From positions 629,358-668,084 of the forward strand of contig BFEA01000499.1 in assembly GCA_003427395.1 (NCBI GenBank): a DNA stretch of 38,727 nucleotides, read 5' to 3'. Positions within the stretch are counted from its first letter, which is position 1; each line of letters opens with the position of its first letter. Of this stretch, positions 19,520 through 30,642 are shown one piece after another. The notes beneath the pieces were generated by a model that had not been told where the DNA came from, made no database searches, and was given only the letters and a program-made list of their open reading frames with translations. Made by a program: the position numbers and the translations under genes. This DNA is from Chara braunii. Lineage: Eukaryota; Streptophyta; Charophyceae; Charales; Characeae.

Positions 19520-19965
19520 GAACATATTTGTCCCGCACGGGGACCCTCCCGACTGCGTCACATGAGATTTGGGCAGTTGGGACGCAAAGTGTTTAAGAAG
19601 CGGTGCCTTTCCAGCCGAGTGCATAAATTATACCTCCCGTGAACACAAACAACAAGAGTGTGTCACACGAGGTACAACTTACCTTCAATTGTATGAGTTG
19701 TCACCATCCCTTAGGTGGGTGTATCCCCGTCGACCTACTGAACCACGTACAAATTTAAGGTTTTTCATATGCAATCACAGAGGTGGTTCAGTCGAGGGTG
19801 TTTCTTGTTGGTTGTAGCATTGGGGGTACGTGTGGCTAATGCCTAAATCGAACTCGTGCACGAATCGCGAGCCTGAGGATTGATCTCCCAAGAGCGATTC
19901 TACGCGGGTCGACTAGGATGACTAGTCTAACCACATGATACACTTCTCAATGAAAACTTAAGTCT
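19520..19965 (+). repeat. Repeat unit copy B
   Basis: A diverged direct copy of unit A, about 918 bp downstream: GACCCTCCCGACTGCGTCA, AACTTACCTTCAATTG, GTTGTCACCATCCC, GGTGTATCCCCGTCGACC, GAGGGTGTTTCTTGTT, then GTCGACTAGGATGACTAGTC and TAACCACATGATAC. Divergence from A is substantial, with many substitutions and indels. Confidence 0.7.
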
Positions 19966-20331
19966 ATGTACAAATCGTGCCTAGTTTTGTTTTCGGCTCA
20001 AACCATAACTGTTTCGGTGAATGAACATGTCGACGCCACGCGAGGAACTTTGTGTAAATAACGCCGTGGCGCGAGCCTCATCATATCGGCTGACCGTGCA
20101 TGAAAACATGAGCAGTCCCAATGATGAAGTAAGCGCATTGGGGGGGGCAATCCCTTAGCAAACACAAAACCAAACTGGGCAGCCCGCCATCTTCTGCACC
20201 TTGTTGTACCCCAAGCGGGACACAACAAGATGACATTGAGGGAATGAGAGAATTTGCAGTGGTGGTGAGTTGGTTGGCGCACCAGCAGCAGTACGCTAAC
20301 CTGAAACTTTATCGTTCCACTAAACAATTTA

Positions 20332-20382
20332 AACGAGGAATTTAAATTGTCGCGTAAGTAGGAACGTGCAAGCATTCGTAGA
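20332..20382 (+). repeat. Exact 51 bp direct repeat, copy 1
   Basis: It begins AACGAGGAATTTAAATTGTC and ends GCAAGCATTCGTAGA. It is identical base for base to 20941-20991, 609 bp away. The identity is abrupt at both ends, in a region where other repeats are strongly diverged. Confidence 0.95.
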
Positions 20383-20859
20383 CGTTGACCTATGCTTAAC
20401 ATGCGCGTGCGTTGACTGTAACAATCGCGCACAAGAAAAAGTGGTTAAATTTTTCAGACAAAAATGTTGTGGGGCATTAAATGATCACTCTCATAAATAT
20501 TGATGTGGCTTGTCCATCTGCATTCACTCAATGCATAAGTAGTTACTAAAACTATAACCATCATGTTCCATACTTGAACAACGCCACACACTAGGGAGTC
20601 AACTTTACCATTCCCTATTACTTAACCCTACAACGATTTTCCACCATCCCATAACAAATGTACTAAGTTATTGAAAATGATTATTTAGAAATAAGTTTGA
20701 GTGAAAATCGCTGGAAATACATAACACCTACGGAACCTAAGGTTTTAGGTTGAGTTGCACAAGCAGGTAAAGTCCTGTCGTAAACCGACATGTTATAAAA
20801 AGATAACAAGATTGATCCTTAATCGATCAGACCGAAACTAGTCGAGCATTTAACCAAAG

Positions 20860-21310
20860 AGTAGACTTGCATCACAATAAAACCTAAAAATTATTGTTAC
20901 GGATAAGAATATAGCCTAATATTTTTACTAACCTTATTTGAACGAGGAATTTAAATTGTCGCGTAAGTAGGAACGTGCAAGCATTCGTAGATAGGGTGGA
21001 TTGCCAAAACTTTAACATTTACATTAAATTTGGTAATACTGTCTCTAAGAAAGTAGACTACCAAAATAATTAATAAACTAAATACGAAAGTCAAAGTACG
21101 ACTTAACTTTGCAAAGACAAATTTTGTCTAACTCCTTGATTTAGCAAAAAATGTCAGCACTTCCTCAAGAGAAGTAGACTACTCATATTTTTACTAAGTC
21201 AAAAAATGGAATAAAAAAATAATTTGACTAACTAATATAAATTAGTAAAAATTTTGACAACACTTTCACTTGGGGAGTAGACTACCCAAATTCTTACTAA
21301 GATTAAAAAG
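20860..21310. repeat. Degenerate array of AGTAGACTACC motif
   Basis: Motif instances are AGAGTAGACTTGC (near 20860), AAAGTAGACTACC (near 21049), GAAGTAGACTACT (near 21171) and GGAGTAGACTACC (near 21277). Each of the last three is followed by an AT-rich stretch with TTACTAAG or AATAAAC. The spacing of about 105-190 bp suggests a diverged tandem array. Confidence 0.6.
20941..20991 (+). repeat. Exact 51 bp direct repeat, copy 2
   Basis: Identical to 20332-20382. The flanking bases on both sides differ. Confidence 0.95.
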
Positions 21311-21669
21311 AAAACAATGCGACTAGACTTGAGATAAGTTTTGACACTAAATTTGATTATCATATATAGAGTTAGTGTACATGATACTTCATTTGGGAAG
21401 ATACCATGAGCCAAATTTAGTTCTAATTCTAAGTAAGGTCAATCCTATCTTATCCAACGATTCCCCGTCCATCCATTTTATTATGTTTTAGCGAGCATGT
21501 AAGCGACTAGCTATGAAAAGATGCCTCCCCCAAAGACAAACTTTGAGAACACACAAGTAAGCACAATAACATTTATCATCAACCCTCATAGCTTTCTTCA
21601 AAGTACTTAGGTAATTCCAATCTTTGTTTGTTAAACTCTCTTATCTCTTTTTTTATATAGCATACGATT

Positions 21670-22690
21670 GGACTCATCCTAGGGGTACGTTGAACCTGCT
21701 TAATTAATTGTATAAGATATATGACGAAACCGCCCTATCCTAGAGGTATGTCTAGCCCAGTTAGTCAATAAACGTAAAGTGTACGACTAAGTCGCTCCAT
21801 CTTCGAAGTACGCTTAGCCATCTTAACCAGTTCACATAAGCGAGGCAGTAACTAGACCGCTTCATCCTAGGGGTATATCTAGTATATGTCTAAAAACGAC
21901 ATAGGACATATGGCTAGACCACCCCATCCTTGGGCTACCCCTAACCCGCCAAAATAATCACTTATGGCATAAAACTAACCGCTCTATCATAGGGGTACGT
22001 CGATAATGCCTAGACAACAACTTTACGACCTATAATAGGACTGCCCGATCCTAGAGGTATGATTAGATCGCCCTATCCTAAAGGTACATCCAACTCTGCT
22101 TTAAACATGTTCAGACTTAATAACCAACTTCATCTTAAATTTTTGCTTTTTTATGTTATTACAACCATAAGACTAGACTGCCCTATCTTAGGGGTACGTC
22201 TAATTTGTATGGTTTACTATCAACATTATATTTTGAATTTCTCATTTTCTGCTTTGTCTTCTAACAAGTCCATTGAGCAGAATGCCCTATCCTAGGGGTA
22301 TGTTTAGTCTACCAAAATATATTCAAAGTATGTAATATCAAATTTTATACTTCAATTTCATTTAAGTCAATGACTTATGACTCGACCACCCTATCTTAGC
22401 GGTACGCCTAACCGCTGTCATTTTCTCCCTCATAATAAAAACATAGAACTGGATCCATGCAACCTAGAGTGAACCCAAGTTTTTTAAGTAATAAAAAAAA
22501 ACAAGGATTTTTGGTTGCCCAAGCTAGGGTCGCATCCTTTATTAAAAAACCCTCAAAGAAACATGCGATTGAACCGTCAAGCCTAGGATAGGTCAAACCT
22601 CTGAAAATCAAGCAAACAACCCAGTATACAAAGAAAATAAACATAGCACTGAACCGCCCCATCCTAACGGTACGTCTAGTCTTTGGTTGA
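21670..22690. repeat. Dispersed array of ~12 CCCTATCCTAGGGGTACGTC motifs
   Basis: Short GC-rich islands with the consensus [A/G]CC.CCCTATCCTAGGGGTA then CGTCTAG recur in AT-rich DNA. They lie near 21680, 21730, 21800, 21870, 21925, 21988, 22042, 22069, 22180, 22285, 22390 and 22655, with a related inverted-looking piece near 22575. Spacers are unrelated and about 30-250 bp long. All but the inverted one point the same way. This is not a simple satellite, since only ~22 bp per unit is conserved. Function unknown. Confidence 0.75.
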
Positions 22691-22837
22691 TCCGATCAAA
22701 CACAAACAAAACTAACCTCTTATCTCATTTTTATCATCATTTCTCACTCATTTATATCTGTCTTTACACAAATAATATGAATTTTTACACATGATTTATT
22801 AACCTTATTTCATATTAAGTTGTGAAATAAAATTATT

Positions 22838-22838
22838 C

Positions 22839-22894
<56 letters not shown>

Positions 22895-22910
22895 TAATAA
22901 TAATAATAAG
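22838..22910. repeat. (AAT)n microsatellite
   Basis: About 23 units of ATA/AAT with one C interruption. Confidence 0.95.
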
Positions 22911-24345
22911 TAACTCAATCATGCATCAACCAGCTAAAAGATAGTACAGCTAGGGTAATACGGGGTCATATGCGCAAGATGCAGATATACCTTTGTGTTC
23001 GTTGCCTCTAGAACCCTGTCTGAGCTCTTACAAAGGTCATGCAATCGGTGGGCGAACCCCCATAGAGCCTTGTTGCGGTCTTGTGGGTTGCAATCCTTCG
23101 TGCCGCCTTCCTCTTGCGAACGACAGATTAGACTGAGAGTAAGAAGGACAAAGGAAGCGATATGAGTCTCTCAAGGTTTATGAAAGGCTTTCTTAGACTA
23201 GCGTGGAGAGGACCTTGATACCTTTAAATCTTAAGGGCCCACAATGGTGGTCAATCACCAGGCACAACTGGCAAAGTCAACAACCTGCTGCACGCGGTTG
23301 AAGAGGAGTATGGTAACCGCAAGGAGACCCCAAACAAATGTGTTGAAATAGCACACATGTAGTGTTCACGTAGAACATGAACATTGTTCGAATAAAACAC
23401 AAGTTTGGTTTAGTACTTCTACGGTCCCCGTACTCAACAGTTACCTTCCGCTTGGGCATATGAATACTCGACAAAATAAACAGTAACAGTTATTGTAAAG
23501 GTCACTCGTGTTGCAACAATCTGACGAAGCGGTGGCGCATGAGATTCGCAGTAGCCGTGCTCAACAAGAGTCGATAACACCGCTAGCAACTTTACATTAA
23601 TGTCAATGGTCTGAATCAACAACGACTAAACTGCTAAGCTCAAATCGGCCCAGCATACCCTAAATATCAACAATGTTAACAAAATCAGCGGAATAACTGC
23701 AAAAAATGAATTGACTCATAAGAAGTAGTAAATTTTACAAGCTTAGCATAATTCAACAACTAGAAGTAGTGACACGAACGTATCAATCATAGATCAACGA
23801 ACCACGTTCAAAGATTCAATGTGTCTGAGACTGCCGATGCCCAAACCCAACTGACAACATAAATCTCGTTGCTTACCATGTTAACTAACTTTAGACTTCC
23901 ACTTTGACTCCGTTGCTTACACAATCTTCTTTCTTACACAGATCTCGTTGCTTACACAACTGACAACACAGATCTTTGTTGCTTACACAATCTCCTTTCA
24001 GTTGAGCACAGTCGTTCGACTCTGTTTACTCCTTGGCCTCCTTCTTCCTTTTCTTTCACCTTCACCCTATGTGTTTTTTATGCTCTTTGCGCTAACTCTG
24101 GACTACCACTTCGATTGGTAATAAGCTTCCACTCTCAGCCCAAAACCTTCCCATCGTTGACCCTACTATCTTATAGCAATCAAAAGTCGGTCTTTCAACG
24201 ATCACAGGAATCAAACTCAAATTAGCACTCCAACAATTTACAGGTGTAACAATCGAGTTAGGGTCGTTGGTTCTCTGACCAATCCTGGGACTTGTACTCG
24301 GCGAGGACCTTGAGATATCACCATTGAACCGACTGACCATGTCCA
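22911..24345. other. Noncoding stretch, no gene recognised
   Basis: No conserved protein or RNA is visible on either strand. A small degenerate repeat of GTTGCTTACACAA occurs four times between about 23865 and 24000. The sequence at 24310-24345 (CCGACTGACC then GAGCGC) begins to resemble the LTR-like end seen near 31470. Confidence 0.5.
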
Positions 24346-24379
24346 GGCGCTGTAGAGCGCATCGGCTCCTGCCTTCTTC

Positions 24380-24830
24380 GCAAAGGCGAGAGCCCTCCCG
24401 ACTATGTCATGCAGGAGTAAAAATAAAAAGAAAACCAAAGATAACTTAGGACGATGCATAAATAATCCCGCGAACCTCCGAGACGAATGTGGTTGCATTG
24501 CCCCTTCGCCGCTCTAGCCGGGTGCGCCAGCTGTACATCCCACTGTCCCCTACAGACAGGATAGGTTTTCGTGGGGCACATCTTACCTTCCCTAAGGGGC
24601 TGTCACCACCCTCAGGGGCGTATCCCTACCGAGTTACTGACCCGCATGCGAAAGTTTTTACATGCAATTGCAGAGGTAGGTCAGCCGAGGGCGTTTGCTC
24701 GTTCGTTGGAGTATAGGTACGCTTGGTTAACGCCAAGTGGACCCGAGCGTCGTCCGTCCCCTAGGGCGCGGATCTCTTCAGTACGAAACGAACGTCGGCC
24801 GACTAGGACGGTCTCGACAAAACGTGAAAC
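24380..24830 (+). repeat. Repeat unit copy C (in left arm)
   Basis: It shares the block order of copies A and B: GCCCTCCCGACTATGTCA, GGGTGCGCCAGCTGTACATC, CATCTTACCTTCC, GGGCGTATCCCTACCGAG, GTCAGCCGAGGGCGTTTGCT and GGCCGACTAGGACGGTCTCG. It also includes a 50 bp A-rich insertion absent from A and B. Confidence 0.7.
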
Positions 24831-25296
24831 CCATAAAATAATCCTAGTCCCTTTATAATTCTCTAATCACAAAATAAATAAATCAAATCAATACACTTTA
24901 TATCCAATCACACAAGATTGAATTTTGACTTGATGAAATGATCTGCCAAAGTTATTCTTCCTGGCTTATATGACTGAAGATACTATTATTCCAACACTTC
25001 CAAGGTGGAGGTGCGATATTGACGAAAAATAAGGAAGGACAACCTAACTTTTAACTTCAGGTTGGGTCTGTTGACACCTATTAAACCATGACTTCTGCAA
25101 GTAAATCCCACTGCTACCATGCAGATCAACAAGTGATCTGGTTCCTGACCGAAGTTTGAACTCTCGGTTCGACCACACCTCCGTACCATATGCAACTTGC
25201 TTGAAAAAAAATATTATCTAGTGAACCAAATTTTGTTGATCGCTTTGTCCTCCTGACCAATAATTACTCTTCCTGATCCTTGAATAAAGTAGTATC

Positions 25297-25771
25297 CATT
25301 CTTCATCATCAAGTTACTTAAAACAAAACTACAGTCGTTATTACTGCGCAAAGAGAACCATCACCTTCATTACCTACTTCTTCTTATTGGTTGAGCTTCT
25401 TCTGTCTCCGACACACACTTATCCCTCTAGGAAGTGGTCTTGTGGATATTCCTCCCCCTCGCCCGAGCTCNAAGACTTGGATCTCAGAGGTTGGGCCGTC
25501 ACCACTGAGTCGGCAAAGCACCTCTCCCGANGAATCGGGTCCACTCCAAGTCGATAACAGGGTCAACTCCGAAAGCATACGAACCCCCGTCTTGGATGCT
25601 TCCTANAGAGAAAAACTGTGTTCACAATGAGTAGGTTTATTTTATTCTCATTATTAATAAGTTTTGGGTAACTTAGATGAAAAAGAAACTGAAGAAGACA
25701 GACAACGAGAATCATTTGGACAGGTATAGGTAGATAAGGTCGTTCGGGATAGAAAAAGTCAATCATGAGGA
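25297..25771. repeat. 475 bp tract apparently identical to the mirror tract in the right arm
   Basis: Base for base it appears to equal the complement of 34801-35275 with no gap. Three Ns (25471, 25531, 25606) fall exactly opposite Ns at 35101, 35041 and 34966. A fourth N at 35153 faces a T at 25419. Sequence on either side differs by several percent between the arms. Confidence 0.85.
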
Positions 25772-26339
25772 GAAATCTAAATCCGTTTGAACTTATTTGT
25801 TTTATTCCAATTGAATTCATTATGTGGTGCGCACATAATTAAAGTTTTTCAAAACATCAAATCATTTTTGGCATGCGGGCGGGTGAGAAGTAAAGAAAAG
25901 ACAATCCTTTTCTCTTTTCCCCAACAGGCATAATCAATCTCCTTTGCAAACATCCTTCTACCTACCTGCACACCACGTCAAACAACAAGATCAAAGAAAA
26001 CCAATACAACCCCATATCCAAGTCAGACCTCACCTTTCACATGCATGACTCACAAACTCTTTCCTCTACCTTTTCTTTTGAACTTTTAAAACAAACAGGG
26101 TCAAGCAAAGTGTGGGTTCACACAGGTGTGAAGGGAAATCTGAGTCAATCAACTGACTGACCTTGAGTGAAGTTGTAGAATACGGTTCACTCAAGAAAAC
26201 CGTATAGAACCATGCCCCAGATGAAAAGGTTGTCACTACAAAACGTCAGCAAGAGATCCACACCACCCCTTACAATGATCGCCTGTTGTGATACCACCTG
26301 AATACACAATTACCCGCATATAGTATGAAGGTGTCCCAA

Positions 26340-26880
26340 TGTCACCGTCACATGCCACCAGCGTCACCACGCTACCATCACCAATGTCAATGCATTGCCG
26401 CCTCATTATGCGGACAGCACAACGTCCGCACCACCTCAAAACACACCACCAATTCGGCGGTCCCCCCCCCTGCATCAATGCCTCGCTGCCACGTCGAGCA
26501 GACAGCCTAACAACAGCACCACCAAAGAAAGAACCACCGCCGCCGTGAAAACAGACTGCAGTTTTGCGCCGTCAGCCAAGATCTTTGCTGCCCGCCGCGT
26601 CAAACGGACAACACCTTCGCACCGTCGTAAAAATCAATGCCAATTGCCGTGTAAATGGACGGCGTTTCTGCATCGCCACAAAAAAAAAACAATGCCGCCT
26701 GTCGTCAAATGGCTAGTAACTCCCCTGCGTCGCTACCAAAAATGTCTGCCGCCGCTGAAAAGTCGCGCAGCATCACCCCACCACCTCAAGAAAAAGGGTT
26801 GTCAACGCCATGTTTGAATGGACAGCACCTCGCCTGCGTTGCTGTCTACGGCCGCGGCTATGGCGGCAGCAGCGCCTCCC
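26340..26880. repeat. Degenerate ~60 bp minisatellite in left arm
   Basis: Successive units contain variants of AATGGACAGCACCTCGCCTG then CGTTGCTACCAAAAA. Examples are CAAACGGACAACACCTTCGC, AAATGGACGGCGTTTCTGCA and CAAATGGCTAGTAACTCCCC. The resulting Thr/Pro/His/Arg-rich frames are low complexity. The mirror copy is at 33690-34260. Confidence 0.6.
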
Positions 26881-27160
26881 TTACACTTCACCAAGTAAAG
26901 TGGTGGCTATGGTAGCCTCCACTCCCACGCTCTCTGCAGACCTCCTGCGCTCCTCTCTCTCTCTCCCCTTCGCTGAGATGGTGGCTATGGTTGTACTTCA
27001 TAGCTGCGGCCACCTTCAGGAGTTTCTCCCCTTCCTCTTGTAGATCTCCACCCAACTCCCTCTCTCTCTCTCCAGCCGCAACCCATTCTCCAACAACTAG
27101 CAATCACACAAGTGAGCTGCTAGCTGCATCAGCCACAAATGAATGTTGGCTGGTTGGCTG

Positions 27161-27168
27161 CTTTTATA
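27161..27168 (-). promoter_or_regulatory. TATA-box-like element, left arm
   Basis: On the minus strand the sequence reads GGCTATAAAAGC. It precedes a CAGCCAACCAGCCAACATTC segment and a GAGAGAG purine stretch. It is conserved at the mirrored site at 33395. The context resembles an LTR promoter directing transcription toward lower coordinates. Confidence 0.5.
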
Positions 27169-27227
27169 GCCAGCTGAGCGCTGAGGGCGGCTACCTTGCC
27201 CCCAACCAAAAATTCGGAGCTGGGCTC

Positions 27228-27289
27228 AACCCTTGATCAAAAACAAGATCAAGGGTTAAAATCCTTGATGTTCCTCTAGGAACATCAGG
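27228..27289. promoter_or_regulatory. Two adjacent hairpins upstream of the TATA-like element
   Basis: Hairpin 1 is AACCCTTGATC, an 8-base loop, then GATCAAGGGTT, a perfect 11 bp stem. Hairpin 2 is GATGTTCC, a short loop, then GGAACATC, a perfect 8 bp stem. Hairpin 1 is conserved exactly in the right arm; hairpin 2 is decayed there. Symmetric protein-binding sites in a U3 promoter are a possible role. Confidence 0.6.
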
Positions 27290-27443
27290 TTCCCAGCCCC
27301 AACGATGCACATGGCTATCACCATTGGCCAGGCGCAACTAAAAATGGTTGTGCAAAGTCATTCTCAGCAGACTGTTGAACCCAACCAAGGTCCAGATGCT
27401 TCTCTACCTTGCATTTGGACCGAGGTTGCGAACAGATTCGCGA

Positions 27444-27445
<2 letters not shown>

Positions 27446-27503
<58 letters not shown>
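27446..27503. repeat. Poly(T) run of 58, unique to the left arm
   Basis: An uninterrupted T run. The mirrored site in the right arm has only a short A-rich sequence (near 33069-33105), so the run expanded after the arms separated or is an assembly effect. Confidence 0.9.
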
Positions 27504-27842
27504 CCTTTTGGCTGCATTCAGCTGCAGGTCGTCTCTTTGGGACCCCTGCCCACTCTTTCCCCCTGCTGCTCACACTGTAAGCTGAGCAAAAAAGAAGGAC
27601 AACTTGTGGCAGCCTCTTTATGATCGAAGGGGGGGGGGGGCACGAAAAGTACCCCGAGTTTAACGATTTTTAAATAAAAAGCCACTGAATAAAAAAATAT
27701 GAAAAACTTCACGTATGTATAATAGGTCAGGGCCAACAAAAATCATGTTGGCCATCAAAAAATTATAGGTGCAAATTCAAAAATATGAGCTTTTTAAACT
27801 TTTGATCCTGATTTTTTTCTTTTTTTCTTCTTGCATTTCTCT

Positions 27843-28010
27843 GCCAACGAGGTAGGGTCTTGCATGTGGGCTATTGGCATCGCATGAACTATTAAAACAC
27901 AAACTCAAGTTCGAATCCAGATGAAGTTAGGTGAACAAGGGGGATACTTACCTCCTAGCTGCTGCCTGTCACCTCTGCCTCCAAGCCTTACGAACGAGGC
28001 AGGGCACTTC
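27843..28010 (+). mobile_element. SINE-like tRNA-related segment in left arm
   Basis: A perfect B-box-like AGTTCGAATCC lies at 27909-27919, preceded by an A-box-like ACGAGGTAGGGTC near 27847. The A-to-B distance is longer than in a standard tRNA. The mirrored copy in the right arm (about 32545-32710, minus strand) keeps both. It is either a diverged SINE or chance tRNA likeness. Confidence 0.35.
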
Positions 28011-28263
28011 TTGGTGCAGTTGAGAAGCTATGAACCATTATAATACGCATGCAATCAAGAGGCAACCTCACGAAAACGGACCCCACCCCTCTTCTCACCA
28101 AATATGCAAAATGAGGGTGAATTTTTCGCTAGAAGCGGGATGGATACTCCATCGTTTCCTTTCTTCTGTGCAATCCGTTCGCCTAAACGAACGGGCGCAA
28201 AGACCTTTAGCAGTTCGAGAGAGGAAGGGGGGGAATCTAAGCAATAAAAAAAATAAAGATATA

Positions 28264-28311
28264 TGGTCCATTTCTCATGTGTCATCCTTGCGTAGGGGCC
28301 ATGCTAATCTT
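28264..28311 (-). pseudogene. Chimeric U6 snRNA 3' fragment, left arm
   Basis: The minus strand reads AAGATTAGCATGGCCCCTAC, then GCAAGGATGACACATGAGAA and ATGGACCA, the 3' half of U6. It is joined upstream to a non-U6 sequence containing a hairpin GGTTGAAAAACAACC. A short deletion removes GCATAAATC. It sits in the same place in the right arm (32230-32284), so it predates the arm duplication. Confidence 0.75.
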
Positions 28312-28984
28312 CACGTGGTTGTTTTTCAACCGCGTGATCTGATCGCTCGCACGACCGAAAACGGCCGCGGCAAAAGGCTGGGTTGCTCCAAACTAGGCTA
28401 GCTCCTTTTTCACGTTGAAATAGGAGCCGCTGGCCAGCCACGCTGTCGCTAACACGGTGACCGGTTGGCGACTCGGTACACATGCCACGACCACACGTAC
28501 ACGGCGCGGCCACCTATTCGGCCTTCTAAGGCCCTGAATCGCGAGGTCGTGGCCGTGCGTTATTATTATTATTATTTTTTTTCCAGGTAAAATAAGTTTA
28601 GTCTTAGCATTCCCACGACCGTATGCCCTTGTGGCCTTGTCAGGACCCGCGGACGACAGGTCGTACTGCCGAATACCGCTATTTCGGTCGGACGTCAACG
28701 ACGTCAAGTTCTAAAAATTTAAGTCTCTCGGTCATAGGGTTGGTCGGAATAAACTTGGAAAGCGTCAGTCTCATGAAGTCCTTCAATTCAACGAAAGCGC
28801 TGGACAATATCCGACATTGACAAGGGTATTTGCCCCGACAACATTCCCGGACCCCATTGAACGACGTCTCTGTCGTTCACCATAAAAAAAAAATCAGGAT
28901 CCTTGTAAAATTTTCATGTGAAAGCAACAATTACAATATAATAATTCAAAACAATCGTCCTGAACAAGCTGAAACTTTTACCAA

Positions 28985-29352
28985 CAACTTGGATTCAGCC
29001 TCCAAAGGCCTAAACATAGTACATCAACAATACTGGATTTGACTCCAGCAACATTAACATAAATAGAACAAAACGGGATTCAGTCTCCAGAAGCATAAAT
29101 ATAAACACAACAGAATTAGATTCAGCCTCCAGAAACCTAAAATTTAACAGTTTTCTACTAATCCATTAGAATAGTACAAGATTCCACCCCTGGCAAGCCT
29201 AAAATCAAAACTTGGACCCAGATTCAGCCCCTGGAAGTCGAAAATAAAGAGGATCGTTTTCAGAATGGTCTTAGCATCATCCCACTGGCGGCCAACAATT
29301 TTGTCTTTCTGAATGGTTACTAGATTCCGCCCCTCGTAAGCCTAAAATCGAC
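28985..29352. repeat. Array of ~7 GATTCAGCCTCCAGAAGCCT motifs
   Basis: Instances lie near 28990, 29036, 29078, 29119, 29180, 29220 and 29323. Each reads close to GATTCAGCC[T/C]C[C/T][A/G]G[A/C]AAGCCT then AAAAT, all in the same orientation, with spacers of roughly 20-80 bp. The design resembles the CCTAGGGGTACG array at 21.7-22.7 kb but the motif is unrelated. Confidence 0.65.
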
Positions 29353-30642
29353 AACCTTCAGGTTGATATCACAATAGATCAACCTATCAGATGCTGTTCA
29401 GACAAGTCTGAACGAACCACTCAGAGAGCAACCATTCATTCAAAAGTCTTCGCCCAAGTTTTCTTCCTATTCCAACTTCAGAGAGAAAACAACTCACATA
29501 GCTATCATGTCCGATGTTTCTGAACTTTTGTGATATGCGTTGAGGAGTGGTGTAATCCGTATGAGGATAACATCTCGACATCAAGCCGCGCTTAAGATTC
29601 GAGCCTCACCACATTCTCTCTGATTCCAGCGTCGTGACCCCATCAATCCTCTCCCTATAGAGTTAGACATTTTCACCCCCCACAACCCAGGTTGGTTAGG
29701 CCTTGACCATGGAGGTGAAGTGATCCCACTTGATCAAATGAGATTAGGTACCCACTCCTTCTCTCGTACCTGGCAGTGATCGCCTCCTCTATAAGCAGTG
29801 TTTTAATAAGGCTACAACACCTTTCTCCCTTTCAATGATAGTGTAGTCTCCCTTCCTTAAACCACATAGGATTCGGAAGACAACATCTTGCTATGGACCA
29901 AAAGCATAGCTCCGGCGCAAGCCTCACTATCACCTACAAAACTCACAATTACATAAGAAAGATATCGTAACATGACAACGAATAATTAACCATTATATTC
30001 AAATCATAAAAAGTACAATTAACGATACAACAATTCACAACAAATGTTTTCACATGAAATTTCATAATAATCCGATTTAATTATTTTTTTATTGGGATAA
30101 AGGTTCATCAATCTCATAATAATTGTCAATTATTAACGACACAAGTTCGTCTAAGTAACTAGAATCTAGTCAACCCATAGTTGATGTCACGCCAGAGCTT
30201 CCTCGATGTCCACTTTATAATATTCAGAGAATTCAAATCAGCAGTAATATAAATCCAAGTAATATATAAAAATATATTAAATCAAAGTCAACCTTCTCAT
30301 ATTCTGCCTTCCTGCCTATACTAAAACGCATAAGCTTTTATACAAAAAACCAAGATAAATGAGGTATCTGAATGATAAGATCATCGACCTTTCAATAGTG
30401 CCAAAAAGTGTCCCGAACTCTAGTAGTAATAACGACCGACCGAAGGATGAAAATGAAATATGAGATTTACTCTAATTCTTCAATCTCCCCCACATGCGGC
30501 AAAAAAAAACGTCCCTAATAAATTTGTCCTCCTTTTGAATAGGGAAGACAGATACATGATTCCAATCTTTGCAGACTCCACCTTCTCGCCTGCTTACTAC
30601 TCCCTCTCTAATATCGTAGTCGAGGCGTCTGAAAAATCTTAT

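Larger units (their letters stand above)
24346..28902 (+). repeat. Left arm of a giant inverted repeat (~4.6 kb)
   Basis: Read on the plus strand, this arm matches the reverse complement of 31578-36222 in order along its whole length, with many substitutions and several indels. It opens with GAGCGCATCGGCTCCTGCC, mirrored by the right arm ending GGGAGCTGATGCGCTC. It closes with AATCAGGATCCT, mirrored by AGGATCCTGATT at 31578. From outer to inner it carries repeat unit copy C, a 475 bp tract identical between arms, a minisatellite, a promoter-like segment, a poly(T) run, a SINE-like piece, a chimeric U6 end and a TTATTATT run. There is no intact transposase, integrase or reverse transcriptase. 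Confidence 0.85.

Noticed and set aside
26325-26915. Thr/His/Pro/Arg-rich frames in the left arm
   Set aside because: They are translations of a degenerate ~60 bp minisatellite; the mirror copy in the right arm shows frameshifts relative to it.
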